Shown piece after piece: positions 15,896 to 24,834 of a stretch of 62,665 bases of DNA (positions within the stretch are counted from its first letter, which is position 1; each line of letters opens with the position of its first letter). The stretch lies in contig CAKROK010000002.1 in the NCBI GenBank assembly GCA_934373295.1, forward strand, positions 1 through 62,665, written 5' to 3'. The notes under the pieces are model-generated. The model was not told where the DNA came from and ran no database searches. It saw nothing but the letters and a program-made list of their open reading frames with translations. A program made the position numbers and the translations under genes. This DNA is from an uncultured Christensenellaceae bacterium. GTDB taxonomy: Bacteria > Bacillota > Clostridia > Christensenellales > Christensenellaceae.

Positions 15896-16359
15896 CACAG
15901 CGAAGCCTCCATTTTAGTGAGCAGCTGGGTGAACTGCGAGGTCTCGATGCCGTCGATCATCTCCTCGCTCAGGCAGTGTACGGTAAAGATATCGCCGTCG
16001 ATTTTGACGGTTATCGTACCGGGAGTTATGGAAATGGAATTCGCGAGCACGGCCTTTGCGGCGCTGCTTTTAAGAGGGATGCGAACCTCCCTCACAGCGG
16101 GGGTCATGGGCACCTTTTTACATAAAACTATGCGCATGACGCGCAGGTTTGACAGGAATATCTCCTTTAAAAGGACGAAAAAATAGACTATGCCGTAACC
16201 GATGTTCCGCATAAGCCTTAGATCCTTTTTAATGCTGAATTTCATAAATTTGCACATGAAGAGATATACAAGAGCGCATATCGCGAGACCGAAGAGAATG
16301 ATCTCAAGGGTGACGCGCCCGTTCAGTATTATCCATAGTGCAAACAGCAATATAAACAT
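15895..16359 (-). CDS. MrpE/MnhE antiporter subunit
   Basis: A 154-residue subunit, first gene of the ten-gene operon. It has N-terminal hydrophobic helices (1-45) and then a soluble C-terminal half with SISITPGTITVKIDGDIFTV, the MrpE/MnhE signature (usual form ANSITLTPGT). A strong promoter (16384-16412) lies about 25 bp upstream. MrpE is needed for assembly of the antiporter in Bacillus. The gene order E-F-G-MbhD-MbhE/B-C-D equals MbhA to MbhH of archaeal membrane-bound hydrogenase clusters. Confidence 0.9.
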   Translation of the reverse strand: MFILLFALWIILNGRVTLEIILFGLAICALVYLFMCKFMKFSIKKDLRLMRNIGYGIVYFFVLLKEIFLSNLRVMRIVLCKKVPMTPAVREVRIPLKSSAAKAVLANSISITPGTITVKIDGDIFTVHCLSEEMIDGIETSQFTQLLTKMEASL

Positions 16360-16383
16360 ATGACATCATCTCCGTTTCACAAA

Positions 16384-16412
16384 GATTTTATTACTTTAAT
16401 TGACTGATGTCA
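16384..16412 (-). promoter_or_regulatory. Promoter of the Mrp/Mbh operon
   Basis: Minus strand TTGACA (16407-16412) and TAAAAT (16384-16389) with 17 bp between. The -35 region lies in a small inverted repeat, TTGAC-atca-GTCAA, which could be a regulator site. No riboswitch-like fold is visible in the short leader. Confidence 0.8.
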
Positions 16413-16527
16413 ATAAAACGTTAAAAATTTTTACGCCGATTGTGCGTTTACTTTAATACGTATTTTCTATGAATTAATAACTTGAAGTTATGGGTTTTAT
16501 AATAGACGGAAAGAATGGATTTTGTGG

Positions 16528-16556
16528 TTGACTAAATAAAAAAACGGTGATAAAAT
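16528..16556 (+). promoter_or_regulatory. Promoter of the marR-ABC operon
   Basis: TTGACT (16528-16533) and TAAAAT (16551-16556) with a 17-bp spacer. The last base of the -10 box is the first base of the MarR operator palindrome. Confidence 0.75.
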
Positions 16557-16571
16557 GTTAGCACGCTAACA
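16556..16571. promoter_or_regulatory. MarR operator palindrome
   Basis: A perfect 16-bp palindrome, TGTTAGC-AC-GCTAACA, covering the end of the -10 box and the likely transcription start of the marR gene. TTAGC..GCTAA sites of this size are typical of MarR dimers in Firmicutes. Autorepression, and co-regulation of the ABC exporter, follow from its position. Confidence 0.72.
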
Positions 16572-16587
16572 AAGAAGGTGATAGTTT

Positions 16588-17004
16588 TTGAACATAGCGC
16601 ATGAGCTGAAAAGCCTGAATAACGCGATAGTGCGCAGGGTCGTGGCGATAGAGGCGCATAACGACGCGCCGACGTACATGCAGGGGGGCATAATAATGTA
16701 CCTCACCAAGGCGGACGGGCCGAGATATCAGCGGGACATCGAAAAGCACTTCAACATACGCCGCTCGACTGCGACGGGCATACTATCAAACATGGAGCGC
16801 AGCGGGCTTATTCGCAGAGTTGCGGACGACACGGACGCACGCCTAAAAAAAATAGAGCTGACCGAAAAGGGAAGAATGAGCATGGCGAATTTTTGTGAAA
16901 AGATGACCGAGCTTGAGGCACAAATGACAAGGGGAATATCCGAGGAGGAGCTTTTGCAATTTGTAGAGCTTATCCACAGGATGAAAGACAATTTAAGCGA
17001 ATAA
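16588..17004 (+). CDS. MarR family transcriptional regulator
   Basis: 138 residues, probably starting at TTG 16588 behind AAGGTGAT. The winged-helix domain spans residues 35-105: QRDIEKHFNIRRSTATGIL is the recognition helix region, and DARLKKIELTEKGR forms the wing with the usual D-x-R-x-K and LTEKG elements. Helical ends form the dimer interface. The gene precedes a heterodimeric ABC exporter by 33 bp and its operator palindrome overlaps its own promoter, so it should repress the three-gene unit and respond to a small hydrophobic or phenolic ligand. The ligand is unknown. Confidence 0.9.
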   Translation: MNIAHELKSLNNAIVRRVVAIEAHNDAPTYMQGGIIMYLTKADGPRYQRDIEKHFNIRRSTATGILSNMERSGLIRRVADDTDARLKKIELTEKGRMSMANFCEKMTELEAQMTRGISEEELLQFVELIHRMKDNLSE

Positions 17005-17037
17005 TTTTTTCTACATTTATATAAATAGGAGGCTTAT

Positions 17038-18771
17038 ATGATAAAAAAACTGATGAAGAGCATAAGGCAATATAAGCTGCCTTCACTGCTCGCGCCGATC
17101 TTCGTGACCATGGAGGTCGTGCTGGAGGTATTGATACCGTACTATATGGCGGACCTCATCGACTTCGGCATAAACGACGGCAATCTGGCGTATATAGTCA
17201 AGATAGGAGTGATGCTCGCGGTTTTTGCGATGCTTTCGCTGCTGTTCGGCGCGCTTTCGGGAGCATCGAGCGCGAAGGCGTCGGCGGGCTTTGCGGCGAA
17301 CCTGCGCCATGACATGTTCTATAAGGTTCAGGAATACTCTTTTTCAAACATCGACAAGTTTTCGACATCCGGCCTGGTGACGAGGATGACCACGGACGTG
17401 ACGAACCTACAGATGGCGTATATGATGATAATAAGGATAGCGGTGCGCTGCCCGATAATGCTCATATTCGCGTTCGTGATGTCCTTTTCGGTGAACGCGA
17501 CGATCTCGACGATATTCCTCGCGGTCCTGCCCATACTCGGGATAGGACTCTACATTATAATAAAAAAGGCAATGCCCGTGTTCGAGCAGGTGTTTGACAC
17601 GTATGACGAGCTTAACAACGTCGTCCAGGAGGACGTCAGGGGCATAAGAGTCGTGAAGTCGTTCGTGCGTGAGGATAGGGAAAAGCAGAAGTTCGGAAAG
17701 GTCTCGGACGTGATATACAAGCTGTTCTCAAAGGCGGAGAAGTTGGTCGCGTGGAACACGCCGCTGATGCAGTTCTCCGTATACGCCTGCATGATAGGCG
17801 CGAGCTGGTTGGGCGCGCACCTGATAGTATCGGGAAGCATGACTACGGGCGAGCTTATGAGCATAATAACCTATATTATGCAGATGCTCATGAGCCTGAT
17901 GATGCTCGCGATGATATTCGTAATGCTCACTATGAGCTCGGCGTCGGCTAAGAGAATAGTAGAGGTGCTGGACGAAAAGAGCGATATAGTGAATCCCGAA
18001 AATCCTGTTTTTGAGATAAAGGACAGCTCGATAGACTTTGACGACGTTAACTTCGGATATTCAAAAAATCCCGAAAAGCTCTGTCTTACGGATGTCGATA
18101 TCCACATAAAGAGCGGCGAGACGATAGGAATAATCGGCGGCACGGGCAGCTCAAAATCCACATTTGCTCAGCTCATACCCCGTCTTTACGACGTGACGAG
18201 CGGCAGCGTGAAGCTGGGCGGAAGGGACGTGCGCGAATACGACATAAAGACGCTCAGAGATTCCGTGGCGATGGTATTGCAGAAAAACGAGCTGTTCTCC
18301 GGCACGATAAAGGAAAATCTGCGCTGGGGCAACGAGGACGCGACGGATGAGGAGATATTGAGGGTTTGCAGGCTGGCCTGCGCGGACGAGTTCATAGAGA
18401 CAATGCCCGATAAATACGATACGTACATCGAGCAGGGCGGCACGAACGTCTCCGGCGGACAGAAACAGAGATTGTGTATAGCGCGCGCATTGTTAAAAAA
18501 GCCCAAGGTGCTCATTTTGGACGACTCCACGAGCGCGGTGGATACGCACACGGACGCGATGATAAGAAGCGCCTTTGCCGAGGAAATACCGGATACGACA
18601 AAGCTGATAATCGCACAGAGGATATCCTCCGTAATGCATGCGGACAGGATAATAGTCCTGGACGGCGGCAAGGTCGCGGCGTTCGGCCCGCATGACGAGC
18701 TGATAGAGACTTGCGATATATATAAGGAAGTTTACGAGACTCAGACGAAGGGCGGTGATTTTGATGAGTGA
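17038..18771 (+). CDS. Heterodimeric ABC exporter, subunit with degenerate ATP site
   Basis: A 577-residue half transporter: six-helix ABC exporter membrane domain (about 1-310), then a nucleotide-binding domain. Walker A is GGTGSSKST (Ser replaces the usual Gly before Lys), the signature is NVSGGQKQR and Walker B is VLILDDSTSAVD, with Asp where the catalytic Glu belongs. The switch-loop His is Gln (IAQRISS). This is the non-catalytic partner of asymmetric exporters such as BmrC/D or TM287/288. It overlaps the next subunit by 8 bp. The ribosome binding site AGGAGG precedes ATG 17038. MarR control suggests efflux of toxic compounds; the substrate is unknown. Confidence 0.9.
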   Translation: MIKKLMKSIRQYKLPSLLAPIFVTMEVVLEVLIPYYMADLIDFGINDGNLAYIVKIGVMLAVFAMLSLLFGALSGASSAKASAGFAANLRHDMFYKVQEYSFSNIDKFSTSGLVTRMTTDVTNLQMAYMMIIRIAVRCPIMLIFAFVMSFSVNATISTIFLAVLPILGIGLYIIIKKAMPVFEQVFDTYDELNNVVQEDVRGIRVVKSFVREDREKQKFGKVSDVIYKLFSKAEKLVAWNTPLMQFSVYACMIGASWLGAHLIVSGSMTTGELMSIITYIMQMLMSLMMLAMIFVMLTMSSASAKRIVEVLDEKSDIVNPENPVFEIKDSSIDFDDVNFGYSKNPEKLCLTDVDIHIKSGETIGIIGGTGSSKSTFAQLIPRLYDVTSGSVKLGGRDVREYDIKTLRDSVAMVLQKNELFSGTIKENLRWGNEDATDEEILRVCRLACADEFIETMPDKYDTYIEQGGTNVSGGQKQRLCIARALLKKPKVLILDDSTSAVDTHTDAMIRSAFAEEIPDTTKLIIAQRISSVMHADRIIVLDGGKVAAFGPHDELIETCDIYKEVYETQTKGGDFDE

Positions 18772-20698
18772 GAAAAGACCGCAGGGCGTAGGAAGAATGC
18801 ACGGCAGAAGCCCGCACTCCAAGATGAAGATAGATAAACAGACGGGAAAAACGCTGAAGCGCCTGCTTTCATATATAATGAAGGATTATAAGGGCAGGTT
18901 TATAGCAGTGCTGTTCTGCATACTCATAAGCGCGCTGGCGAGCGTGGCGAGCTCGTTGTTCATAAAGGTGCTTATCGACAGCTATATCGAGCCGCTCATA
19001 GGTGCTGCAAATCCCGATTTCAGCGGACTATTACAGGCGATAATCGTTATGGCGGTTATATTCATAATAGGAATCGCGGCGACGCTGTTTTATACGCGCA
19101 CGATGGTCACGATATCGCAGGGTATTTTGAAGGAGATAAGGGTGGAGATGTTCTCAAAAATGCAGTCTTTGCCCATAAGATACTTTGACACGCACACGCA
19201 CGGCGACATAATGAGCCATTACACGAACGACACGGACGCACTACGGCAGATGCTTTCACAGTCCGTTCCGCAGTTCTGTCTATCGGCGATAACCATAGTC
19301 GCGGTGTTCTGCTCGATGCTTTATACGAGCGTGTGGATGACGCTGTTCGTATTGGCTTTCTTAGTGCTCATGATATTCGTCTCGGGCAGGATAGGCGGAA
19401 AATCCGGAAAGTACTTCATAAAACAGCAGGACTCGCTGGGCGACGTGAACGGCTACATCGAGGAGATGATAAACGGACAGAAGGTCGTAAAGGTATTCAA
19501 CCACGAGCACGTCTGCGAACAGGAATTTGACGAAAAGAACGAGGCTTTGAGGGAGAACACGTATAAGGCGAACAAGTTCGCGAACATCCTCATGCCCATA
19601 ATGATGAACATAGGAAATCTGCAATACGTTCTGCTCGCGATACTGGGCGGCGCGCTGGCGATAGGCGGAGTAGGCGGGATAACGCTGGGCGCGATAGCCT
19701 CTTTCCTCACGCTTTCAAAGTCCTTCAACAGACCCATAACGCAGATAGCACAGCAGCTAAACTCGATAGTAATGGCGCTTGCGGGCGCGCAGAGGATATT
19801 CGACCTCATGGACGAGCAGCCCGAAACGGACGAGGGCTACGTCACGCTCGTGAACGTCGTGAGGATGCCGGACGGAAGCCTTACGGAGAGCGAGAAGCGC
19901 ACGGGCCTTTGGGCATGGAAGCACCCGCACCACGCGGACGGCAGCGTGACGTATACCGAGCTTAAAGGCGACGTGAGGATGCAGGACGTGGACTTCGGAT
20001 ATGTTCCGGATAAGATAGTTCTTCACGACATATCGCTCTATGCGGAGCCGGGGCAGAAGATAGCGTTTGTCGGCGCAACGGGCGCGGGCAAGACGACCAT
20101 AACCAATCTCTTAAACAGGTTTTATGATATTGCGGACGGCAAAATTCGCTATGACGGAATAAACATCAATAAGATAAAGAAGGCAGATTTGAGGAGATCG
20201 CTCGGAATAGTCCTTCAGGATGTGAACCTGTTCACAGGGACGGTGATGGAGAACATCCGCTACGGAAAGCTGGATGCGACGGATGAGGAGGTCATCGCGG
20301 CGGCGAAGCTCGCGAACGCGCACGACTTCATAACGAGACTGCCTAACGGCTATGACACGGTTTTATCCGGAGACGGCTCGGGTCTATCGCAGGGTCAGAG
20401 ACAGCTCATATCCATAGCGAGGGCGGCTGTCGCAGATCCTCCCGTGATGATACTCGACGAGGCGACGTCTTCAATAGACACGAGGACGGAGCAGATAGTT
20501 CAGGAGGGCATGGACAGGCTGATGAAGGGGCGCTCGGTATTTGTCATAGCGCACAGGCTTTCCACGATAATGAACTCGGACGTCATCATGGTTTTGGAAA
20601 AGGGACATATAATAGAGCGCGGCTCGCATGACGCGCTGATAGCTCAGAAGGGGAAATACTATCAGCTATATACGGGTTCTTTTGCAGAGAATACATAA
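18764..20698 (+). CDS. Heterodimeric ABC exporter, catalytic subunit
   Basis: A 644-residue half transporter. An N-terminal extension of about 35 basic residues (PQGVGRMHGRSPHSK) precedes the six-helix domain; an extra linker of about 45 residues sits before the nucleotide-binding domain (around TGLWAWKHPHHADG). Walker A GATGAGKTT, Walker B VMILDEATSSID with the catalytic Glu, and switch His in VIAHRLST are canonical; the signature is LSQGQ rather than LSGGQ, as expected where it faces the degenerate site of its partner. Start ATG 18764 has AAGGGCGG upstream; GTG 18755 is an alternative. It forms one exporter with the preceding gene. Confidence 0.9.
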   Translation: MSEKRPQGVGRMHGRSPHSKMKIDKQTGKTLKRLLSYIMKDYKGRFIAVLFCILISALASVASSLFIKVLIDSYIEPLIGAANPDFSGLLQAIIVMAVIFIIGIAATLFYTRTMVTISQGILKEIRVEMFSKMQSLPIRYFDTHTHGDIMSHYTNDTDALRQMLSQSVPQFCLSAITIVAVFCSMLYTSVWMTLFVLAFLVLMIFVSGRIGGKSGKYFIKQQDSLGDVNGYIEEMINGQKVVKVFNHEHVCEQEFDEKNEALRENTYKANKFANILMPIMMNIGNLQYVLLAILGGALAIGGVGGITLGAIASFLTLSKSFNRPITQIAQQLNSIVMALAGAQRIFDLMDEQPETDEGYVTLVNVVRMPDGSLTESEKRTGLWAWKHPHHADGSVTYTELKGDVRMQDVDFGYVPDKIVLHDISLYAEPGQKIAFVGATGAGKTTITNLLNRFYDIADGKIRYDGININKIKKADLRRSLGIVLQDVNLFTGTVMENIRYGKLDATDEEVIAAAKLANAHDFITRLPNGYDTVLSGDGSGLSQGQRQLISIARAAVADPPVMILDEATSSIDTRTEQIVQEGMDRLMKGRSVFVIAHRLSTIMNSDVIMVLEKGHIIERGSHDALIAQKGKYYQLYTGSFAENT

Positions 20699-20714
20699 GA
20701 AAAAAGAGACAACA

Positions 20715-20752
20715 AAAATCACCCAAGGCGATCGCCAAGGGTGATATTTTTA
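20715..20752. terminator. Bidirectional terminator
   Basis: Arms ATCACCC and GGGTGAT enclose a second palindrome, GGCGATCGCC, flanked by A and T runs. It lies between the converging ABC exporter and degV genes and can serve both. Confidence 0.8.
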
Positions 20753-20759
20753 TGAATGC

Positions 20760-21641
20760 TTATTTTTCGTATCTTTCTTTGCCCATATAGAATATCGCGA
20801 GCGTGCCCGGGCCGGAATGTGAGCCGATGACCGAGCCGGTATAGCCGATCTGGACGTCCGTTATGCCGGGGAAGGCTTCCATAATGAGCTTTTTGGCATA
20901 CTCTGCGTCGTCGATGCAGTCGCCGTGGCAGATGAACACGGTCTGACCATCGGGATTGACGATGTCCTTTTTCATCTCGTCGACCATGGCGATTATGGAT
21001 TTCTTCCTGCCGCGCGTCTTGAACAGGGGGATGAGCTTACCCGCGTTGCTGACGTTTAAAACGGGCTTTATCTTCAACATGCCGCCTAAAAATGCGCTCA
21101 CGCTGGAGACTCTTCCGCCTCTCTTTAAGAAGTCGAGGTCGTCCACGGTGAACCAATGGATGAGCTTTAGCTTGTTGTTCTCCACAAAATCGGCGACTTC
21201 GTCGATAGTCGCGCCGTTATCGCGCATTTTGAGCATGTAGTCCACGAGCAGACCTAAGCCCCTTGATGCGCAGAGTGAATCGAGGACGTATATCTTGCGG
21301 TCGGGGAACTCCTCGCGCAGCTTTTCGGCGGTGACGATGGCGTTCGCCGCGGAGCCGCTTATGCCGCTTGAAAGCTCGACGTGGATGAGATCCTTGCCTT
21401 CAGAGAGAATTGCGCGGAAATATTCATCATATGCGGCGGCGTTTATCATGGAGGTCTTGATGACCACGCCCTCGCGGAGCATCTTGTATATCTCCTCGAT
21501 TTTATGCTGTGTGCCGTCCGGCTTGGGGTATTCGACGTCATCGATGATGTATGAAAGGGGGATTATCGACACGTCATGGGAGGCGATGTATTCCTCCGTC
21601 AGGTCGGCTGTGGTGGATGTTGATATAACGTAGTTGTTCAT
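20760..21641 (-). CDS. DegV family fatty-acid-binding protein
   Basis: A 293-residue two-domain protein. STTADLTEEY at the N terminus, TSMINAAAYDEYF, HVELSSGISGSAANA and VLDSLCASRGLG are DegV landmarks. Members bind one fatty acid between the domains and act as fatty-acid kinase partners (FakB) or carriers; no fakA is visible in the window. It is a single gene, convergent with the ABC exporter. A perfect 12-bp inverted repeat lies 18 bp upstream of the start and may control it. The ribosome binding site is weak (AGAGG). Confidence 0.9.
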   Translation of the reverse strand: MNNYVISTSTTADLTEEYIASHDVSIIPLSYIIDDVEYPKPDGTQHKIEEIYKMLREGVVIKTSMINAAAYDEYFRAILSEGKDLIHVELSSGISGSAANAIVTAEKLREEFPDRKIYVLDSLCASRGLGLLVDYMLKMRDNGATIDEVADFVENNKLKLIHWFTVDDLDFLKRGGRVSSVSAFLGGMLKIKPVLNVSNAGKLIPLFKTRGRKKSIIAMVDEMKKDIVNPDGQTVFICHGDCIDDAEYAKKLIMEAFPGITDVQIGYTGSVIGSHSGPGTLAIFYMGKERYEK

Positions 21642-21658
21642 AGTGATAGGGTACCTCT

Positions 21659-21689
21659 GGCTAATATAATAATCAATATTATATTAGCC
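21659..21689. promoter_or_regulatory. Perfect inverted repeat upstream of degV
   Basis: Two 12-bp arms, GGCTAATATAAT and ATTATATTAGCC, separated by 7 bases. It contains TATAAT in the degV direction, so it probably covers the -10 box and acts as an operator; it can also form a leader hairpin. No clear -35 box was found. The rest of the gap (21690-21950) is AT-rich and shows nothing else. Confidence 0.5.
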
Positions 21690-21954
21690 GATTACAGGCG
21701 TAAAATCAAGTATATGCCGCGCTTTTTGCGGGCAATTTGCGTACAATTAGTATAAAATGTAAAAAATGCGGTCAGTTTTCGGTCGACCTGTCAATTATTT
21801 TGACGCGGATGAGGGCGGGCGGGGGATAAAGTCGAAAAAGCTCATAACTGAAATATTTGAATTGAAAAAATGCTGTTTGCTTGCTCAAATGATAAATATG
21901 GGGGCGATTTGCAGCAAAATTGAAATTTTGTACTGCATTTTTCTTCAAAAAGAC

Positions 21955-21983
21955 TTGCATTTAGTAAATTGTTGTATTACAAT
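21955..21983 (+). promoter_or_regulatory. Promoter of the aminotransferase operon
   Basis: TTGCAT (21955-21960) and TACAAT (21978-21983) with 17 bp between, 42 bp before the ATG, followed by CGGAGG as ribosome binding site. Confidence 0.7.
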
Positions 21984-22024
21984 AGGGACTATAAGATTTT
22001 AATTAATTATCGGAGGTTATTCTC

Positions 22025-23215
22025 ATGGAATTGTCCAAAAAGGCGACGGCCATAGCGCCCTCACTCACATTAAAGATCGACGCGCTCTCCAAGCAGATGA
22101 AGGCGGAGGGCAAGGACGTAATCGGCTTTGGCGCGGGCGAGCCGGATTTCCCCACGCCCACGTACATCAAGGAGGCTGCAAAGGAGGCTCTTGATAAGGA
22201 CTTCACGAGATACACCCCCGCGAGCGGCATGCTTGAGCTGAAAAAGGCGGTATGCGCGAGGTATAAGAGAAAATACGGCTTATCCTATGCCCCTGAGCAG
22301 GTGGTCATATCGAGCGGCGCAAAGCACTCGCTTTTCAACGCATTTCAAGCGATATTGAACCCGGGCGACGAGGTCATAGTGCTTTCTCCCTACTGGGTGA
22401 CCTATCCCGAGCTTGTGAAGATGGCAGACGGAGCTCCCGTATTCGTCGAGACGAGCGCTGAAAACAACTTCCGCGCGGATGCGGAGCAGATCGAGGCGGC
22501 GATAACCGACAAGACGAGGGCGATAATACTGAACAGCCCCTCCAACCCCTGCGGATGCGTATACGGACGCGACGTCCTTGAAAAGATAGGCGCGCTCGCG
22601 GTAAAGCACGATTTCTACATCATTTCGGATGAGATATACGACGAGTTAAACTACGGTGAGCCGATAACCTCCATAGCGACGATAGGCGAGGAGGTCAGAA
22701 AGCGCACCATAATCGTAAACGGCATGAGCAAGGCATATGCGATGACGGGCTGGAGAATAGGCTACACGCTCTCCGATGCATCTATCGCCAAGGTCATGGG
22801 CAGCTATCAGTCCCACGCGACATCCAACCCATGCTCCATAGCGCAGTATGCGAGCGTCGCGGCGTTAAACGGCGACGGCACGGACGTTGCGGAGATGGTC
22901 GAGGCGTTTAAAAAGCGCTCCAGACTCATGTATAAGCTGGTAAACGACATTCCCGGGCTGTCCTGCAAGCTGCCCGAGGGCGCGTTCTATATATTCGTGA
23001 GCATAAAGGGCTGCATAGGAAAGTCGATAAACGGTCAGGTGATAGACGGCTCGATATCCTTCGCGGAGCAGCTTTTAAAGGAAAAGAACGTGGCGGTCGT
23101 ACCGGGAATAGCGTTCGGCGCGGATGAATACATAAGACTTTCTTATGCGACGAGCGAGGAGAACATCACAAAGGGTCTCGCGAGGATAGACAGCTTTTGC
23201 AGAGAGCTTGTCTGA
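22025..23215 (+). CDS. Class I/II PLP aminotransferase (aspartate aminotransferase type)
   Basis: 396 residues, fold-type I. FGAGEPDFPTPTYIKEAA is the conserved N-terminal substrate loop, NSPSNPCG the cofactor-contact motif, ISDEIYDEL carries the PLP ring Asp, and NGMSKAYAMTGWRIGY holds the Schiff-base Lys and the Arg that binds the substrate carboxylate. This matches the AspB/AatB group that interconverts aspartate and 2-oxoglutarate with oxaloacetate and glutamate. The gene is 6 bp from the Re-citrate-synthase-like gene and in one transcript; together they would link oxaloacetate, citrate and glutamate supply. Substrate specificity is inferred. Confidence 0.87.
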   Translation: MELSKKATAIAPSLTLKIDALSKQMKAEGKDVIGFGAGEPDFPTPTYIKEAAKEALDKDFTRYTPASGMLELKKAVCARYKRKYGLSYAPEQVVISSGAKHSLFNAFQAILNPGDEVIVLSPYWVTYPELVKMADGAPVFVETSAENNFRADAEQIEAAITDKTRAIILNSPSNPCGCVYGRDVLEKIGALAVKHDFYIISDEIYDELNYGEPITSIATIGEEVRKRTIIVNGMSKAYAMTGWRIGYTLSDASIAKVMGSYQSHATSNPCSIAQYASVAALNGDGTDVAEMVEAFKKRSRLMYKLVNDIPGLSCKLPEGAFYIFVSIKGCIGKSINGQVIDGSISFAEQLLKEKNVAVVPGIAFGADEYIRLSYATSEENITKGLARIDSFCRELV

Positions 23216-23221
23216 AAATAG

Positions 23222-24649
23222 GTGAATGAGATGAAATTCGATCAGGAAAAGCAATATTCATATACAAATCTCTTACAGGAGAACGACTATAAATACAATC
23301 TTCAGGACGTGGCGGAGCCTAATCTCTTCAGGGACATGTTCAGCTATGACGAGGTCCCCAAGGTCAGGTTCAACCACAGAATAGTGCCCATGTATTTTCC
23401 GGAGAACATCTGGATAACGGACACGACCTTCAGGGACGGTCAGCAGTCCCGCGCGCCCTTTACGACAGAGCAGATGGTGCATATATACAAGCTGCTGCAC
23501 AAGCTGGGCGGCGAAAAGGGCATAATCAGGCAGAGCGAGTTCTTCGTATATACCGAAAAGGACAGAAAGGCGCTCGAGGAGTGCATGGCGCTGGGATATA
23601 AGTTCCCCGAGATAACGACGTGGATACGCGCGAGCAAGAAGGACTTTGAGCTTGTAAAGAGCATAGGTATCGAGGAGACGGGCATACTCGTGAGCTGCTC
23701 GGACTATCACATCTTCAACAAGATGGGACTCACGAGGGCGCAGGCGATGGACAAATATTTGGGCATCGTAAAGGACGCGCTCGCGATGGGCATAAAGCCG
23801 CGCTGCCACTTTGAGGATATCACGCGCGCGGATTTCTACGGCTTTGTAGTACCCTTTGCGGATGCACTAATGCAGCTCATGCACGAAAGCGGTATACCGA
23901 TAAAGATAAGAATGTGCGACACCATGGGCTATGGCGTGACCTATCCCGGCGTTTCCGCACCGAGGAGCGTCCCCGGCCTGGTATACGGCCTGCGCTTCTA
24001 TTCCGGCGTACCCTCCGAGCTGCTCGAATGGCACGGACACAACGACTTCTATAAGGTCGTATGCAACTCGTCCTCCGCATGGCTATACGGCGCGAGCGGC
24101 GTGAACACATCCGTTTTGGGCATAGGCGAGAGGACGGGCAACTGTCCGCTCGAGGCGATGGTCATGGAATATGCACAGCTAAAGGGCACGACGGACGGCA
24201 TGGACCTGCGCGCGATAACGGAGATAGCGGAGTACTTTGAAGACGAGCTGGGCGAGAGGATAGACCCCAAGACGCCCTTCGTCGGCAGCAACTTCAACGT
24301 CACCCGCGCGGGAATACACGCCGACGGTCTGTTAAAGGACGAGGAGATATACAACATCTTCGACACCGAAAAGCTGCTCGGGCGCCCCGTGCGCGTAATG
24401 ATAGGCGAGCACAGCGGCACGGCGGGCATTGCGCATTGGATGAATGCATTTTTCAGATTAAAGGGAGACGACGAGGTCGACAAGCGCTCGGAGTTCGTCG
24501 CGAACATAAAGCTCAAGGTGGACGATATGTTTAAAAACGGCAGAACGACGTCCCTTTCCGACGACGAGATGATAGAAATAATCTCCGACGTGGATGAAAA
24601 GGAGTATCAGCGTCTTTTGAACATAAAGAGGCATAGAACGACCGTATAA
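23222..24649 (+). CDS. HMGL/homocitrate synthase family enzyme, candidate Re-citrate synthase
   Basis: 475 residues with one TIM-barrel domain of the pyruvate carboxyltransferase family and no C-terminal LeuA regulatory domain. ITDTTFRDGQQSRAP carries the catalytic Arg and metal Asp; EWHGHND has the metal-binding HxH; GIGERTGNCPLE closes the active site. The N-terminal portion (QDVAEPNLFRDMF, VPKVRFNHR) and the long conserved HFEDITRADFYGFVVPFA resemble, from memory, the Re-citrate synthase of Clostridium kluyveri, which makes citrate from acetyl-CoA and oxaloacetate in anaerobes lacking the usual enzyme. The adjacent aminotransferase and a nearby glutamate dehydrogenase fit a glutamate-synthesis role. 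Isopropylmalate or citramalate synthase is the alternative. Confidence 0.65.
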   Translation: MNEMKFDQEKQYSYTNLLQENDYKYNLQDVAEPNLFRDMFSYDEVPKVRFNHRIVPMYFPENIWITDTTFRDGQQSRAPFTTEQMVHIYKLLHKLGGEKGIIRQSEFFVYTEKDRKALEECMALGYKFPEITTWIRASKKDFELVKSIGIEETGILVSCSDYHIFNKMGLTRAQAMDKYLGIVKDALAMGIKPRCHFEDITRADFYGFVVPFADALMQLMHESGIPIKIRMCDTMGYGVTYPGVSAPRSVPGLVYGLRFYSGVPSELLEWHGHNDFYKVVCNSSSAWLYGASGVNTSVLGIGERTGNCPLEAMVMEYAQLKGTTDGMDLRAITEIAEYFEDELGERIDPKTPFVGSNFNVTRAGIHADGLLKDEEIYNIFDTEKLLGRPVRVMIGEHSGTAGIAHWMNAFFRLKGDDEVDKRSEFVANIKLKVDDMFKNGRTTSLSDDEMIEIISDVDEKEYQRLLNIKRHRTTV

Positions 24650-24750
24650 TTTGAAAAATTGACCGCACCGGCAAATGTCCTTCTGAAAAACTTACCGGTT
24701 AAGAAAACGTCGGGCGGTCATTACGTAAAAATCATAAATCAGCACAAAAA

Positions 24751-24789
24751 GAGGATGGGCAGAAAAATGTCCATCCTCGAATTATTTTA
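24751..24789 (+). terminator. Terminator of the aminotransferase-citrate synthase operon
   Basis: Stem GAGGATGGGCA paired with TGTCCATCCTC (one G-T pair), loop GAAAAA, then a T-rich tail, 100 bp after the stop codon. A smaller hairpin (ACCCGC/GCGGGT) follows at about 24801. Confidence 0.75.
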
Positions 24790-24834
24790 TACCGAAAACA
24801 CCCGCATCGCGGGTAGATATTTATTTTTAAAAAA

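Noticed and set aside
21766..22002. 78-codon ORF before the aminotransferase
   Set aside because: No ribosome binding site, low-complexity AT-rich composition, and it covers the aminotransferase promoter.
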